Positions 24,631 through 33,459 of a stretch of DNA of 36,350 nt are shown piece by piece. Numbering within the stretch: position 1 is the stretch's first letter; every line of letters begins with the position of its first letter. The stretch lies in contig JAUCGB010000036.1 of the NCBI GenBank assembly GCA_030377895.1, positions 1 through 36,350 of the forward strand, given 5' to 3'. Below the pieces are notes generated by a model, which did no database searches, was not told the DNA's origin, and saw only the letters and a list, made by a program, of their open reading frames with translations. A program made the translations under genes and the position numbers. Origin of the DNA: Anaerolineales bacterium HSG24 (lineage in GTDB: Bacteria; Chloroflexota; Anaerolineae; 4572-78; J111).

Positions 24631-25734
24631 ATGCTTGAATCATTTGTAGTTGAAAATTTTAGGTTGTTTGGCAAACTGGAGCTTAACCGGCTAGGCCGAG
24701 TCAATCTGTTTGTGGGTAGGAACAATGCTGGCAAGAGTGCTTTGCTTGAGGCGATTTTGTTGTATGTCTCCAAGTTTTCACCGGAGGTTATGTTTGACTT
24801 ACTATACGCTCGACAGGAGCATTGGGAACCTGAAACACTTAGGTATTCAAATCGTCAAAACTTAAATCCTGCTCGACACTTCTTTAAGAATCATGTGATG
24901 CCTGATTTGTTTTCTGATGGATTTAAACTGTCATCGGGACAACCCCATGATACAATTCATGTCAAAACGGGCGCGTATAGTATTGATAAAGACCCAGAAA
25001 ATGGCACACAAGTTCGTCGAAAATTAAAATTAGAGGAGATAAAAAAACTCGATTCTAATTTTTATGATTTGTATCTCATTACTGAAATCGCAAAAAACTC
25101 GTCAATTATAATATCTCTTCAAGTTGACTTTGACTATTTTCGTATACAGGCAAGGAGCAAACCTAGAATAGAAACAATTCCTTATCAATTTGTCCCCACT
25201 CAAGAAATTTATCATGACGAGTTATCTGTTTTATGGGACAATATTAGTTTAACAGATTTAGAATTGGAGGTTGTAAAAGGACTAAAACTGATTGAATCCA
25301 TGATTTTTGGTCTAGCGTTTGTTGACAGTGGGGCTGAGGGCAGAATACCTCTAGTAAAACTCCAAAATCTCGATGAGCGCCTTCCCTTAAAAAGCTTAGG
25401 TGATGGCATGACCCGTTTATTCCAAATCGTGCTTTCCTTAGTCTCCGCCAAAGGTGGAGTACTTTTGATTGATGAGTTTGAGAATGGACTTCATTGGGAA
25501 GTGCAAGAGAAGGTTTGGCGAGTTGTGTTTGAGTTGGCTGAAAAGCTTGAGGTGCAGGTATTTGCCACGACTCATAGCCGAGATTGTATCGCCGGATTTG
25601 AAAAGGTTTGGGCCAGCCATGAAGAGCAGGGAGCATTTTTTAGGCTGACTAAACGGGACGATTCAGTCATGGTCAAGGCGTATGATTTGGAACTACTCAG
25701 TGATTCGCTTGAAACCGATGTCGAGGTTCGATAA
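24631..25734 (+). CDS. ABC-type AAA ATPase (OLD/PARIS AriA-like)
   Basis: 367 residues. An N-terminal FVVENFRLFGKLELNRLGRVNLFVG strand-helix set leads to Walker A GRNNAGKSALLEA (29-41). The LGDGMTRLFQ segment (256-265) holds the ABC signature position, Walker B is GVLLIDEFENGLH (276-288), and the switch His lies in ATTHSRDC (312-319). This is the AAA_15/AAA_21 type found in OLD nucleases, PARIS and related phage-defence pairs, where a TOPRIM-type nuclease gene follows. ATG 24631 is used, with AGGAGA 6 nt upstream. The frame is complete. Its partner gene, 2 nt downstream, is broken, so the pair is probably inactive here. Confidence 0.8.
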   Translation: MLESFVVENFRLFGKLELNRLGRVNLFVGRNNAGKSALLEAILLYVSKFSPEVMFDLLYARQEHWEPETLRYSNRQNLNPARHFFKNHVMPDLFSDGFKLSSGQPHDTIHVKTGAYSIDKDPENGTQVRRKLKLEEIKKLDSNFYDLYLITEIAKNSSIIISLQVDFDYFRIQARSKPRIETIPYQFVPTQEIYHDELSVLWDNISLTDLELEVVKGLKLIESMIFGLAFVDSGAEGRIPLVKLQNLDERLPLKSLGDGMTRLFQIVLSLVSAKGGVLLIDEFENGLHWEVQEKVWRVVFELAEKLEVQVFATTHSRDCIAGFEKVWASHEEQGAFFRLTKRDDSVMVKAYDLELLSDSLETDVEVR

Positions 25735-25736
25735 AC

Positions 25737-25958
25737 ATGGCTATAGAATTTAAACATAAAGGGCCAAAAGTTCTACTCGCGGAAGGGAGAAATGATTGTC
25801 ATGTCATTCTGGCCTTGTGTCAATACCATGATGTGCCTGAAACTTTCGGTCTTTATGATTGCGAGTCTGATACACGATATACAGTCTTTCAGATAATGGT
25901 TTTCAATTCAAGACCAACCTTCCCGCAAGTTCTAAACTTGCGGGAAGGTAACGGCTGA
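25737..25958 (+). pseudogene. Truncated TOPRIM-like (DUF3226-type) partner of the ATPase
   Basis: The first 48 codons encode KVLLAEGRNDCHVILALC and a DCESD segment, matching by eye the N-terminal TOPRIM glutamate strand (LxxEGxxD) and CGSD-like region of DUF3226 proteins. At 25882 the frame runs into a 98-bp gamma element and ends in it as an unrelated tail (FQIMVFNSRPTF...). The sequence after the element does not resume a TOPRIM domain, so most of the gene is lost as well as interrupted. Full proteins of this kind are roughly 200 residues or more. The TA duplication at the junction shows the element inserted into, or at the edge of, this gene. Confidence 0.75.
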
Positions 25959-25979
25959 AAATGTTTATCTGAACATCTA
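25882..25979 (+). repeat. Gamma element (98 bp MITE-like), copy 1, TA target duplication
   Basis: It is flanked by TA on both sides (25880-25881 and 25980-25981). The ends, including the flanking TA, are inverted and imperfect (TACAGTCTTTCAGATAA against TATAGATGTTCAGATAA), and the centre is a perfect 15-bp hairpin (ACCTTCCCGCAAGTT). It is identical over all 98 nt to the copy at 30727-30824. TA duplication is the habit of IS630/Tc1-mariner-type transposases, which could mobilise it in trans. Confidence 0.88.
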
Positions 25980-26034
25980 TAAAACCTCAATATTTATCCG
26001 TGTCTTAATCTTAGCTTTATTTGGAAACAATAAA

Positions 26035-27543
26035 ATGCGAAACAATGTCATAAGTACCAAATATTTTACCCTTTTGACTTTTATCACCTTAACCCTGTCG
26101 CTACCGTGGCTCAGTCTGATTATCACCGCGCCCAGACTCGCTCTAGCCGACAGCCCACCTGCCCCGCCGGTCTACACCTATACCATCGTCAACACCTATC
26201 CGCATGACCCGCAGGCGTTCACGCAGGGATTGGTCTACCTAGATGGTATATTCTACGAGGGGACTGGCTTGCGCGGGCGATCCTCGTTGCGGAAAGTTGT
26301 TCCTGAAACTGGCGAAGTACTCCAGCAAATCAATCTGCCTGACCAATATTTTGGCGAGGGTATTGTGGTATGGCAGGATAAAATTGTCCAATTGACATGG
26401 CAGTCGGGGACTGGCTTTGTCTACGATAAAGAGAGTTTTGAACTCCGGCAAAGTTTCACCTATCCAACCGAGGGATGGGGTATTACCCATGATGGGGAGC
26501 GGCTGATTATGAGCGACGGGAGCGCGAATCTCTATTTTTGGCATCCTGAGACGTTAGCTGAACTAGGTCGCGTAGAGGTGCATGATCAGCATGGCCCGGT
26601 GGTACGCCTAAACGAGTTGGAATATATCAATGGTGAGGTGTATGCAAATATCTGGCAGACCAACCGTATCGCCCGCATCGACCCGGAGAGTGGCTACGTT
26701 GTCGGCTGGATTGAATTGTCAGGCTTGTTAACTTTGCCGGAGGGATATAGTCAACCGTTGGATGTTCTGAACGGCATTGCCTACGACCCGATGACGGATC
26801 GCCTCTTTGTGACTGGCAAACTCTGGCCGAGCCTATTTGAAATCAAACTGAATGGGCCACCTGAGCCGGATTTGGTCGATGGATTGGTAGCCTATTACCC
26901 TTTTAGTGGCACGATTATCGATCAGAGCGAACAGAATCATCTGGTCACGCCGTATGGGGACGCGGCCTTCACCGTAGATCGGTTTGGCAACCCCAACAAC
27001 GCCTATCAGCTTGATGGAACGGACGATTACCTAGAGATTCCCGATGCCGACAGTTTAGACATGGTCAGCGAGTTGACCCTCGTGGCATGGCTCTATTACG
27101 AGCCGCAAGCCGAGACCAACAGCCACTACACCATCCTTGAAAAAAGTGATCCCGCTAACGGGCAGGCCCGCTATGGCCTGTGGCTCATCGGCAATCAGGT
27201 TGAGTTCTGCGTTGAACCAGCCATCGGCACGGGGCAACGTTGTCTCGATAGCACTGTCAGTCTTGAGGTTGGACGCTGGCATTATCTAGTCGGACAGTAT
27301 GACGGCACACAATCGACCTTGTATATTGATGGCAAACTGACCGGGAAGCGAACCGATGCTCAAAGTGCCATCGCAAAAAATGAGACCCAGATATTCATCG
27401 GTGCAGACCCGTATCAATCGACGGTGTTGTTCACCCAAGGAGCTATCGACGATGTGCGGATTTATAACCGCATCATCAGCCAAGTCGAGATTGAAGCCCT
27501 TCATCAACAGATCAAAACCTATCTGCCGATTATCATCAAATAA
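26035..27543 (+). CDS. Secreted glutaminyl-peptide cyclotransferase with C-terminal LamG domain
   Basis: 502 residues. An N-terminal signal peptide (hydrophobic core about 10-32, cleavage near LALA/DS at 38-39) is followed by a beta-propeller of the plant/bacterial glutaminyl cyclase type (46-285: YPHDPQAFTQGLVY, FYEGTGLRGRSSL, GWGITHDGERLIMSDGS, NELEYINGEVYANIW, LNGIAYDP). This enzyme makes N-terminal pyroglutamate. Residues about 293-490 form a LamG/concanavalin-like domain (GLVAYYPFSG, YQLDGTDDYLEIPD, WHYLVGQYDG, IDDVRIYNR). The extreme C-terminus YLPIIIK resembles a tail common on exported Chloroflexota proteins, perhaps a sorting signal. The start has no strong ribosome binding site. Confidence 0.82.
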   Translation: MRNNVISTKYFTLLTFITLTLSLPWLSLIITAPRLALADSPPAPPVYTYTIVNTYPHDPQAFTQGLVYLDGIFYEGTGLRGRSSLRKVVPETGEVLQQINLPDQYFGEGIVVWQDKIVQLTWQSGTGFVYDKESFELRQSFTYPTEGWGITHDGERLIMSDGSANLYFWHPETLAELGRVEVHDQHGPVVRLNELEYINGEVYANIWQTNRIARIDPESGYVVGWIELSGLLTLPEGYSQPLDVLNGIAYDPMTDRLFVTGKLWPSLFEIKLNGPPEPDLVDGLVAYYPFSGTIIDQSEQNHLVTPYGDAAFTVDRFGNPNNAYQLDGTDDYLEIPDADSLDMVSELTLVAWLYYEPQAETNSHYTILEKSDPANGQARYGLWLIGNQVEFCVEPAIGTGQRCLDSTVSLEVGRWHYLVGQYDGTQSTLYIDGKLTGKRTDAQSAIAKNETQIFIGADPYQSTVLFTQGAIDDVRIYNRIISQVEIEALHQQIKTYLPIIIK

Positions 27544-27553
27544 TAACACTAGA

Positions 27554-27656
27554 GGCTATCAACGTAAGCCGAGACATGTAGCACAGTCTTCAGCCTGTGC
27601 CGCACAGTCTAAAGACTGTGTTACGATATTATCTGTCGCACGTTAAGTTGGTAGCC
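27554..27656 (+). repeat. Delta element (MITE-like), copy 2, with 8-bp target duplication
   Basis: A 103-bp element with ends GGCTATCAACGTAAG and TTAAGTTGGTAGCC, flanked by the perfect 8-bp direct repeat ACACTAGA (27546-27553 and 27657-27664). It differs from copy 1 at three positions by eye. Confidence 0.9.
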
Positions 27657-27725
27657 ACACTAGAGGCACAAAATAACTTTTAACACCGCTCCGGTTGGCG
27701 TTATATCAACGTACTTGCCCAAAAA

Positions 27726-29087
27726 ATGACATCATTGCTATTCTTTATCCCAATTATCATCATCGTTATACTCCTGCTTTTCCTCCATGCCCTTTACGTC
27801 GCGGGTGAATTTGCCATGGTCAATGCCCATCAATCCCAACTCAGCGACATGGCTGACGGAGGGCATCGTCGGGCTAAATTGATGCAGGATATTTTAGACG
27901 ATGATCACCGCTTCGACATTTTGATTACTACCTGTCAAATCGGCATTACGACCTCCTCGATTGTGTTGGGAATATACGCCCAACAGATGTTGACCACGCA
28001 TCTTGAGCCAATTTTGAATCAGTGGCTTGGTAGCAATCAAATTGTCCATCTGTTCACCATCATCATTATCCTGCTGACCTTAACTTGCTTCCAAGTTATT
28101 ATCGGAGAGGTATTGCCAAAATCGGTAGCGATTCAACGTCCCGAAACGATAGCGATCTGGTTGATATTGCCTCTCCAATGGGCCACCAATCTATTCCGCC
28201 CATTAACATGGTTGTTTAACAGCTCTGCGAATCTGGTATTACGCCTCTCTGGATTGAAAGAGATGGCAAAATATGTAGGACATGTCCACACCCCAGAAGA
28301 GATTGAATTATTAGTGACAGAAAGTCATGAAGGGGGGCTGTTGGATGCTCAGGAGCAACGCTGGCTACGAAATGCCTTCCGCTTACGGGATTTAATCACC
28401 CGACAAGTTATGATTCCTCGCACTCGTCTCGTTACTGCTCCTATTGAAAGCAACGTGATTAGTATCATCAACAAAGCGACCGAAGCTGGTTTTTCTCGTA
28501 TCCCCTTATATAGGGATACAATTGATAATATCGTTGGTTTTGTCCACACCCGAGACCTGTTCAAACTATATCTGCAAAATGTTGAGAACCCCAGTAAGGT
28601 GTTACGTCCCGTTACCCATGTGCCTGAGACGATTCCGGTGGCCGATTTATGGGCCACCTTGAATAAAACAGGCCAATATCTAGCAATTATTTTTGATGAG
28701 TATGGCGGCACGGCGGGCATCATCACCTTTGAAGATTTGTTAGAGGAGATTTTTGGTGAGTTTCAAGACGAGTTTGATAACGAGTTACCGCTGGTTTCCT
28801 CAGACAAGGACGGACGAATTTATTTGCGGGGACGGCTATTGGTCGGCGACATCAACGAATATTTGGATTTGAATCTGCCGAAAGATGAGGCGGATACCAT
28901 CGGTGGTTTGGTCTTTGTGACCTTGGGTCGCCCCCCCGAAATCGGTGATGAGGTCAAACTTGGTGAGCCGCCTGTTACCATTCGAATCGAAGAGATTGAG
29001 GAGCGCCGTATCGTCGAGCTGTCCTTACAAAGTCAACAAGAGTTTACGACCCACATCGGCGATTGGGAGGTGGCTGACCATGAGTAA
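27726..29087 (+). CDS. CNNM/CorC-HlyC family membrane protein (first of a pair)
   Basis: 453 residues: a hydrophobic CNNM (DUF21) domain (about 1-190) with four membrane segments and the typical AGEFAMVNAHQSQL and GEVLPKSVAIQ motifs, then two CBS domains (about 215-340: VMIPRTRLVT, FSRIPLYRDT, GTAGIITFEDLLEEIFGE), and a CorC_HlyC C-terminal domain (365-445). Such proteins are implicated in magnesium or other cation efflux, with CBS domains sensing nucleotides. The last 8 nt overlap the start of a paralogous gene, so the two are an operon and may form a heterodimer. ATG 27726 is used; no strong ribosome binding site is seen. Confidence 0.88.
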   Translation: MTSLLFFIPIIIIVILLLFLHALYVAGEFAMVNAHQSQLSDMADGGHRRAKLMQDILDDDHRFDILITTCQIGITTSSIVLGIYAQQMLTTHLEPILNQWLGSNQIVHLFTIIIILLTLTCFQVIIGEVLPKSVAIQRPETIAIWLILPLQWATNLFRPLTWLFNSSANLVLRLSGLKEMAKYVGHVHTPEEIELLVTESHEGGLLDAQEQRWLRNAFRLRDLITRQVMIPRTRLVTAPIESNVISIINKATEAGFSRIPLYRDTIDNIVGFVHTRDLFKLYLQNVENPSKVLRPVTHVPETIPVADLWATLNKTGQYLAIIFDEYGGTAGIITFEDLLEEIFGEFQDEFDNELPLVSSDKDGRIYLRGRLLVGDINEYLDLNLPKDEADTIGGLVFVTLGRPPEIGDEVKLGEPPVTIRIEEIEERRIVELSLQSQQEFTTHIGDWEVADHE

Positions 29088-30474
29088 TTTTCTGCTATTC
29101 GGTTTACCGTCCATGCTCATATCGAATGGGGACGATTTTTTGTCGTGGTTAAGTTTGTTGATTGTGCCGATTCTGATTATTATCATGCTTACCTTGCTGA
29201 ACGGGCTGTTTGTTTTGGCCGAATTTTCATTAATCGGAGCGCACCCGAATCAGTTAGAAAAGCTGGCCGATAATGAAAATCAAGAGGCTAAAAAGTTACT
29301 ACATGCCTTAAACACTCCTTCAGTACAGAACCACTATATTTTATTGACCCAAATCGGTATCGCCATGACTAGTATCGGAGTGGGGATGTATGGACAAGAT
29401 CAGTTTAACTATCGAATCTCGCAATATCTGATCCATCGTTTTGGGGTTCTGCCCAATGAGCCGTTGATTAGCATCCTAATTGGTATGAGCTTGTTAATCT
29501 GTTTTTATATCGTGATAGGCGAACTCGTCCCCAAAGCGATTGCCCTCTCTGCCCCCAACCACACGATTGCGGCAATTTTTCCCTTATTACGATTGATGTA
29601 TGGCTTGCTACAACTGCCAATTTTAGGACTAGACAATTTGAGTCGGCTAGTTTTACATTTGATGCGAATCCCCCTGCCAAAACGGCATGCCCGTCTCCAC
29701 TCCCCCGCCGAGTTAGAGCGTATCATCTCTGAGAGTGCCGATGAGGGGCTGTTCAAAGAGGAGGAGGAGGAGATTATTCTCAATATCTTCGACTTTGGAG
29801 ACCGTCAAGCTGGTCAGGTGATGACCCCTCGCCCTAAAATTGATGCTATTCCGCACGATATGTCGCTGACCAAAACATTAGCCTTGGTGGGCGAAAGTCA
29901 ATACAGCCGTTTTCCGGTTATCCGAGCCGATTTGGATCATATTATTGGAATTTTGCACATCAACGATTTGATGAGGCATGTCATTAAACATCAAAACGAG
30001 GAGCAGTTTGACCTGCGGCTGTTAATCCGTCCCGCGCCAGTTGTGCCGGAACAGTTCGCCGTCGATAAACTGCTGGCCGCCTTCCGACGACAGCGAATTC
30101 ACATGGCGATTGTGTTGGATGAGTTTGGTGGTACAGCCGGAATTGTCACTTTAGAGGATTTGGTGGAAGAGGTGGTGGGCGAGGTGCGAGACGAGTTCGA
30201 CCTCGAAGCCGAGCCGTTTGTAGAGATTTCGCCTGGTGTAATCGAACTATCAGGCCGGTATCTGTTGACCGATTTAGCCGACGATGTTGAACTAGGGCCA
30301 GAGGAGGAGTGGCCTGATATTGAAACCGTCGGCGGGTTGATTACCACTAAATTAGGCCGTCCGCCTCGTATCAATGACCAAGTCAGCTATCGGGATATTA
30401 CCTTTAGCGTCTTAGCGATTGATGGTCTCGCGGTAGCTCAGGCACGGGTGGAGTTTTCGGTTGATAAGGAATGA
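29080..30474 (+). CDS. CNNM/CorC-HlyC family membrane protein (second of a pair)
   Basis: 464 residues with the same layout as the gene before it: CNNM domain with LAEFSLIGAHPNQL and GELVPKAIALS, CBS pair (VMTPRPKIDA, YSRFPVIRAD, FGGTAGIVTLEDLVEEVVGE), and a CorC_HlyC tail. The ATG at 29080 lies 8 nt before the end of the upstream gene and has GGGAGG about 7 nt upstream, which suggests translational coupling; an upstream extension of the frame would lie wholly inside the first gene. The pair looks like an old tandem duplication, since the sequences are clearly diverged. Confidence 0.9.
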   Translation: MSNFLLFGLPSMLISNGDDFLSWLSLLIVPILIIIMLTLLNGLFVLAEFSLIGAHPNQLEKLADNENQEAKKLLHALNTPSVQNHYILLTQIGIAMTSIGVGMYGQDQFNYRISQYLIHRFGVLPNEPLISILIGMSLLICFYIVIGELVPKAIALSAPNHTIAAIFPLLRLMYGLLQLPILGLDNLSRLVLHLMRIPLPKRHARLHSPAELERIISESADEGLFKEEEEEIILNIFDFGDRQAGQVMTPRPKIDAIPHDMSLTKTLALVGESQYSRFPVIRADLDHIIGILHINDLMRHVIKHQNEEQFDLRLLIRPAPVVPEQFAVDKLLAAFRRQRIHMAIVLDEFGGTAGIVTLEDLVEEVVGEVRDEFDLEAEPFVEISPGVIELSGRYLLTDLADDVELGPEEEWPDIETVGGLITTKLGRPPRINDQVSYRDITFSVLAIDGLAVAQARVEFSVDKE

Positions 30475-30578
30475 GCATTAGAGTTGCCCCATGCCGGCGA
30501 GTACAACCTCTATACGGCGATAGTGAATTTTTCATAAGAGCGATTATGGTGCATACTACTCGCTCTATTTCGATATTT

Positions 30579-30866
30579 CTGACGCTAACGGAATCTTTGG
30601 CGGGAACACTACAGCGGATACTTCAAAACTCAACGGATATATTTCGCCAATAACGAGATTTTTTACCATTTACAGTAATTATATGCAGATGAAAACCATC
30701 CGTTCCGTAGTTAAGTATCCGTTGTACAGTCTTTCAGATAATGGTTTTCAATTCAAGACCAACCTTCCCGCAAGTTCTAAACTTGCGGGAAGGTAACGGC
30801 TGAAAATGTTTATCTGAACATCTATAGTGTTGATTCCGGCTAAACCAAAGAAAAAGTTAGCATCAG
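30579..30866 (-). repeat. Beta element, copy 2, with 8-bp target duplication and an inserted gamma element
   Basis: The outer element has ends CTGACGCTAAC and GTTAGCATCAG and is flanked by the perfect direct repeat CGATATTT (30571-30578 and 30867-30874). Without the insertion it is 188 bp and is the reverse complement of the copy at 12690-12876. The gamma element lies within it. The whole 496-nt spacer 30475-30970 is filled mainly by this composite; no gene was seen. Confidence 0.9.
30727..30824 (+). repeat. Gamma element (98 bp), copy 2, nested inside a beta element
   Basis: Identical to copy 1 (25882-25979) and flanked by TA (30725-30726 and 30825-30826). The uninterrupted beta copy at 12690-12876 shows the empty site: a single TA at the matching place (reverse complement CCGTTGTAGTGTTG). 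This confirms both boundaries and the TA duplication. Confidence 0.93.
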
Positions 30867-30970
30867 CGATATTTCGATAAGTAGTGTGACCACGTTGACT
30901 GATACTCACATCATTTTGAACGAAGTTCGGAATAATATGGGGTTTATTATTAGGTGGAGTAAGGATAACC

Positions 30971-31885
30971 ATGATTGAAGCGGTTAATTTAGCAAAAGAA
31001 TTTGGTAGTTTTGTCGCGGTGCGTGATATTTCTTTACAGGTAGAGGAGGGTGAGGTGGTGGCCTTATTAGGGCCAAACGGGGCCGGTAAAACGACTACGG
31101 TGCGGATGTTAAGCGCAATTCTCAAACCGACTCGTGGCTACGCTCGGGTAGCGGGGTATGACACCGTCACCGATGGTAAAATGGTGCGTCATCTTATCGG
31201 GGTGCTGACCGAGTTTCCGGGGCTATATTCTCGGATGAGGGGAATAAATTACTTAAAATTTTTCGGTGAACTGCAAGCCATGTCAGCTGACCAGATTCAG
31301 CAACGGTCAGAAAAACTATTACGTCGGTTTGAATTGTGGGACGCGCATGACCGTCAAATTGGTAAATATTCTAAAGGTATGAAACAGAAATTGACTTTGG
31401 TACGAGCCATGTTGCATGATCCAAATGTGCTGTTTTTAGACGAGCCAACCTCGGCCATGGATCCGCAAAGTGCCAAGTTAGTGCGGGATTCGATTATGGA
31501 ACTACGGGCCGACAAGCGCACTGTGATTTTATGCACCCATAATCTCAATGAAGCGGAACTATTGGCCGACCGGATTGCCATTGTCCGACAGGGTGAGATT
31601 GTTATTGAAGGCACACCAGCCGAGCTTAAGCGTCGTTTATTGGGTCATCCGTTGATGGAACTGCGTACCAATAACTCTATCAACGGGATAGTTGGGTATC
31701 TCAATGAGAAGACGACGGTTGTTGAGCAAGGAGAGAACTGGATTCGATACACCATCGCTGAACCAGAACAGTTTAACCCGACCTTGCTCAATGAGTTAAA
31801 TCGACAACAGATTTCGGTAGTCACACTGAGCGAGATTCAGCGGAGTTTAGAAGATGTTTATCTCAGTATTGTGACACACAAATAA
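30971..31885 (+). CDS. ABC-2 type transporter ATP-binding protein
   Basis: 304 residues. Walker A GPNGAGKTTTV (about 34-44), signature YSKGMKQK, Walker B VLFLDEPTSAMDP, and H-loop LCTHNLNEAE are all present; the C-terminal ~80 residues are the extra domain of CcmA/NodI/DrrA-type exporters. It would power export together with an ABC-2 permease, but the next gene is on the opposite strand and no permease is visible here, so the partner must be elsewhere. ATG 30971 has AAGGA 5 nt upstream. The beta/gamma composite element ends about 100 nt upstream, so the promoter must lie in or near it. Confidence 0.88.
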   Translation: MIEAVNLAKEFGSFVAVRDISLQVEEGEVVALLGPNGAGKTTTVRMLSAILKPTRGYARVAGYDTVTDGKMVRHLIGVLTEFPGLYSRMRGINYLKFFGELQAMSADQIQQRSEKLLRRFELWDAHDRQIGKYSKGMKQKLTLVRAMLHDPNVLFLDEPTSAMDPQSAKLVRDSIMELRADKRTVILCTHNLNEAELLADRIAIVRQGEIVIEGTPAELKRRLLGHPLMELRTNNSINGIVGYLNEKTTVVEQGENWIRYTIAEPEQFNPTLLNELNRQQISVVTLSEIQRSLEDVYLSIVTHK

Positions 31886-31915
31886 TATGAGAGGTGACGT
31901 ACCGCAGGCAATATG

Positions 31916-33166
31916 TTACTTTTCTTGAGTTGGTAAGAGGATATAAAACTTGCTACCGGGCAACGTTTCAGGGTCGTGTCCGGGGCTTTCGACCCAAATA
32001 CGCCCATGGTGAGCTTCTATGACCCCACGAGCAATGGTCAACCCTAAACCTGCCCCACCGCCCATAAACTCAGTTTTGCTGGTGCTATGTAAGGCAACAT
32101 TGGAGGCGGTACTGAACTTATCAAAAATTAGTTTTTGTTTATCTCGATCAATCCCCACACCCGTATCGGACACAATCACCTCAATAAACGAAAAGCTATC
32201 CTTGTCGTTTCTCGGTAGATGACGGGCCTTAATTACGACTTTTCCATTATTGGGCGTATATTTAATGCCGTTACTCACGATTCGTGATAGGGCAGAGTGT
32301 AATTGTTTGCTATCACCATTAACAACGGGCAATCCCTCCGGTGCTTCGGAAATCAGTTCGATATTACGCGCTGTTGCGTTAGGGGTTTGTTCTGTTTTGA
32401 CAGAACTTATAATACTACGAATTGAAACGAGGGTATAATCGAAACTGGTATCAGCTAACTCCACTCGAATGACGCTGACCATATCCTCGACAATATCTTG
32501 CAGACGATTAAACCCACGAGCCACACCCGCTAACAAATCTTGAGCATGCTGATCATTTTTAATGACAGGTAACATCTCTAACATTTGGGTGTAGCTATGG
32601 ATGACGGTTAGAGGGGTACGCAGTTCGTGAGATACAACAGATATAAAATCGCTTTTTGCCTCCTCAAATTGCTTGAGACGATCATAAGCGGCCTGTAGTT
32701 CGCTAAATTTTTGCTCTAACTCAACAATTAGGCTAACGTTCTGCTCTTGCAGATACTGCTCTCGTTTGGTTTCGACTTCACTTTTAACGTGTCCTTTTTC
32801 AATATGATGCGCGACCTCCGAGACAAGTTCATCAAAGTCGATAGGCTTATTTAGGTAGCCATCACAACCAATCGCTCTGGCTCGTTCGCGGTCATTCGCC
32901 ACGGTTCGAGCCGTAATCGCCACGATAGGGACATGGTTGATATGAGGAAAACTTCGTAACCGTGTTACCGCGGTAAAACCATCAAGGTCAGGCAGATTAA
33001 TATCCATCAAAATTAAGGTCGGTTCGATATTCTTGGCTTTCTCAATCCCCTCAAGGGCGCTGACCGCGTCAACAACTCTGTACCCTTCACTCTCTAGGAT
33101 ACGTCTGACCAAATCTCGATTTTGTTGTACATCTTCAACATTTAGGATGGTTTTTGGCATGTCCAT
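31916..33166 (-). CDS. Hybrid REC-histidine kinase
   Basis: 416 residues. An N-terminal receiver domain (1-120) has acidic residues E11/D12, phospho-acceptor D55 in LILMDINLPD, and K107. A coiled coil (about 135-170) leads to HisKA with H180 in FISVVSHELRTPLTVI, then a HATPase_c domain with N-box IVSNGIKYTPNN, G1 VSDTGVGID and G2 GGGAGLGLTIA. No membrane segment is present, so it is a cytosolic kinase whose activity is probably set by phosphorylation of its own receiver domain. Its target is not evident. It converges with the ABC ATPase gene with a 30-nt gap and no clear terminator. Confidence 0.9.
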   Translation of the reverse strand: MDMPKTILNVEDVQQNRDLVRRILESEGYRVVDAVSALEGIEKAKNIEPTLILMDINLPDLDGFTAVTRLRSFPHINHVPIVAITARTVANDRERARAIGCDGYLNKPIDFDELVSEVAHHIEKGHVKSEVETKREQYLQEQNVSLIVELEQKFSELQAAYDRLKQFEEAKSDFISVVSHELRTPLTVIHSYTQMLEMLPVIKNDQHAQDLLAGVARGFNRLQDIVEDMVSVIRVELADTSFDYTLVSIRSIISSVKTEQTPNATARNIELISEAPEGLPVVNGDSKQLHSALSRIVSNGIKYTPNNGKVVIKARHLPRNDKDSFSFIEVIVSDTGVGIDRDKQKLIFDKFSTASNVALHSTSKTEFMGGGAGLGLTIARGVIEAHHGRIWVESPGHDPETLPGSKFYILLPTQEK

Positions 33167-33410
33167 TGTTTTAATCTCGACGCTCTATCCCTAATTTCTG
33201 GCTATAGATATAAATTATCGTATACTAGAATATATCATAGCTGTTTAGTCAAATGTATAGGACAACCATCCCAATGTTAAATAGTTCAGAGGGATGTGTA
33301 TCCATGTTGGAAAAATTAATGACCTTTCGTTGAAAATAACCCATTTCGTTGTTTTTGATTGGTTTTCCTCCGCAACGTCTCTCTGCCAGAAACAGACCGT
33401 GCCGGATAGA

Positions 33411-33434
33411 CGTGCCGGAGACATCTCCGGCACG
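33411..33434 (-). terminator. GC-rich hairpin after the ROCO gene
   Basis: CGTGCCGGAGA and TCTCCGGCACG form an inverted repeat (9-bp stem, 6-nt loop) 26 nt beyond the ROCO stop codon. A further CCGGCACG copy lies close by on the minus strand. No T-run follows, so it may be a dispersed REP-like palindrome that also ends transcription. Confidence 0.4.
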
Positions 33435-33459
33435 AGCGAATTTCGATTCCTTATAACGA

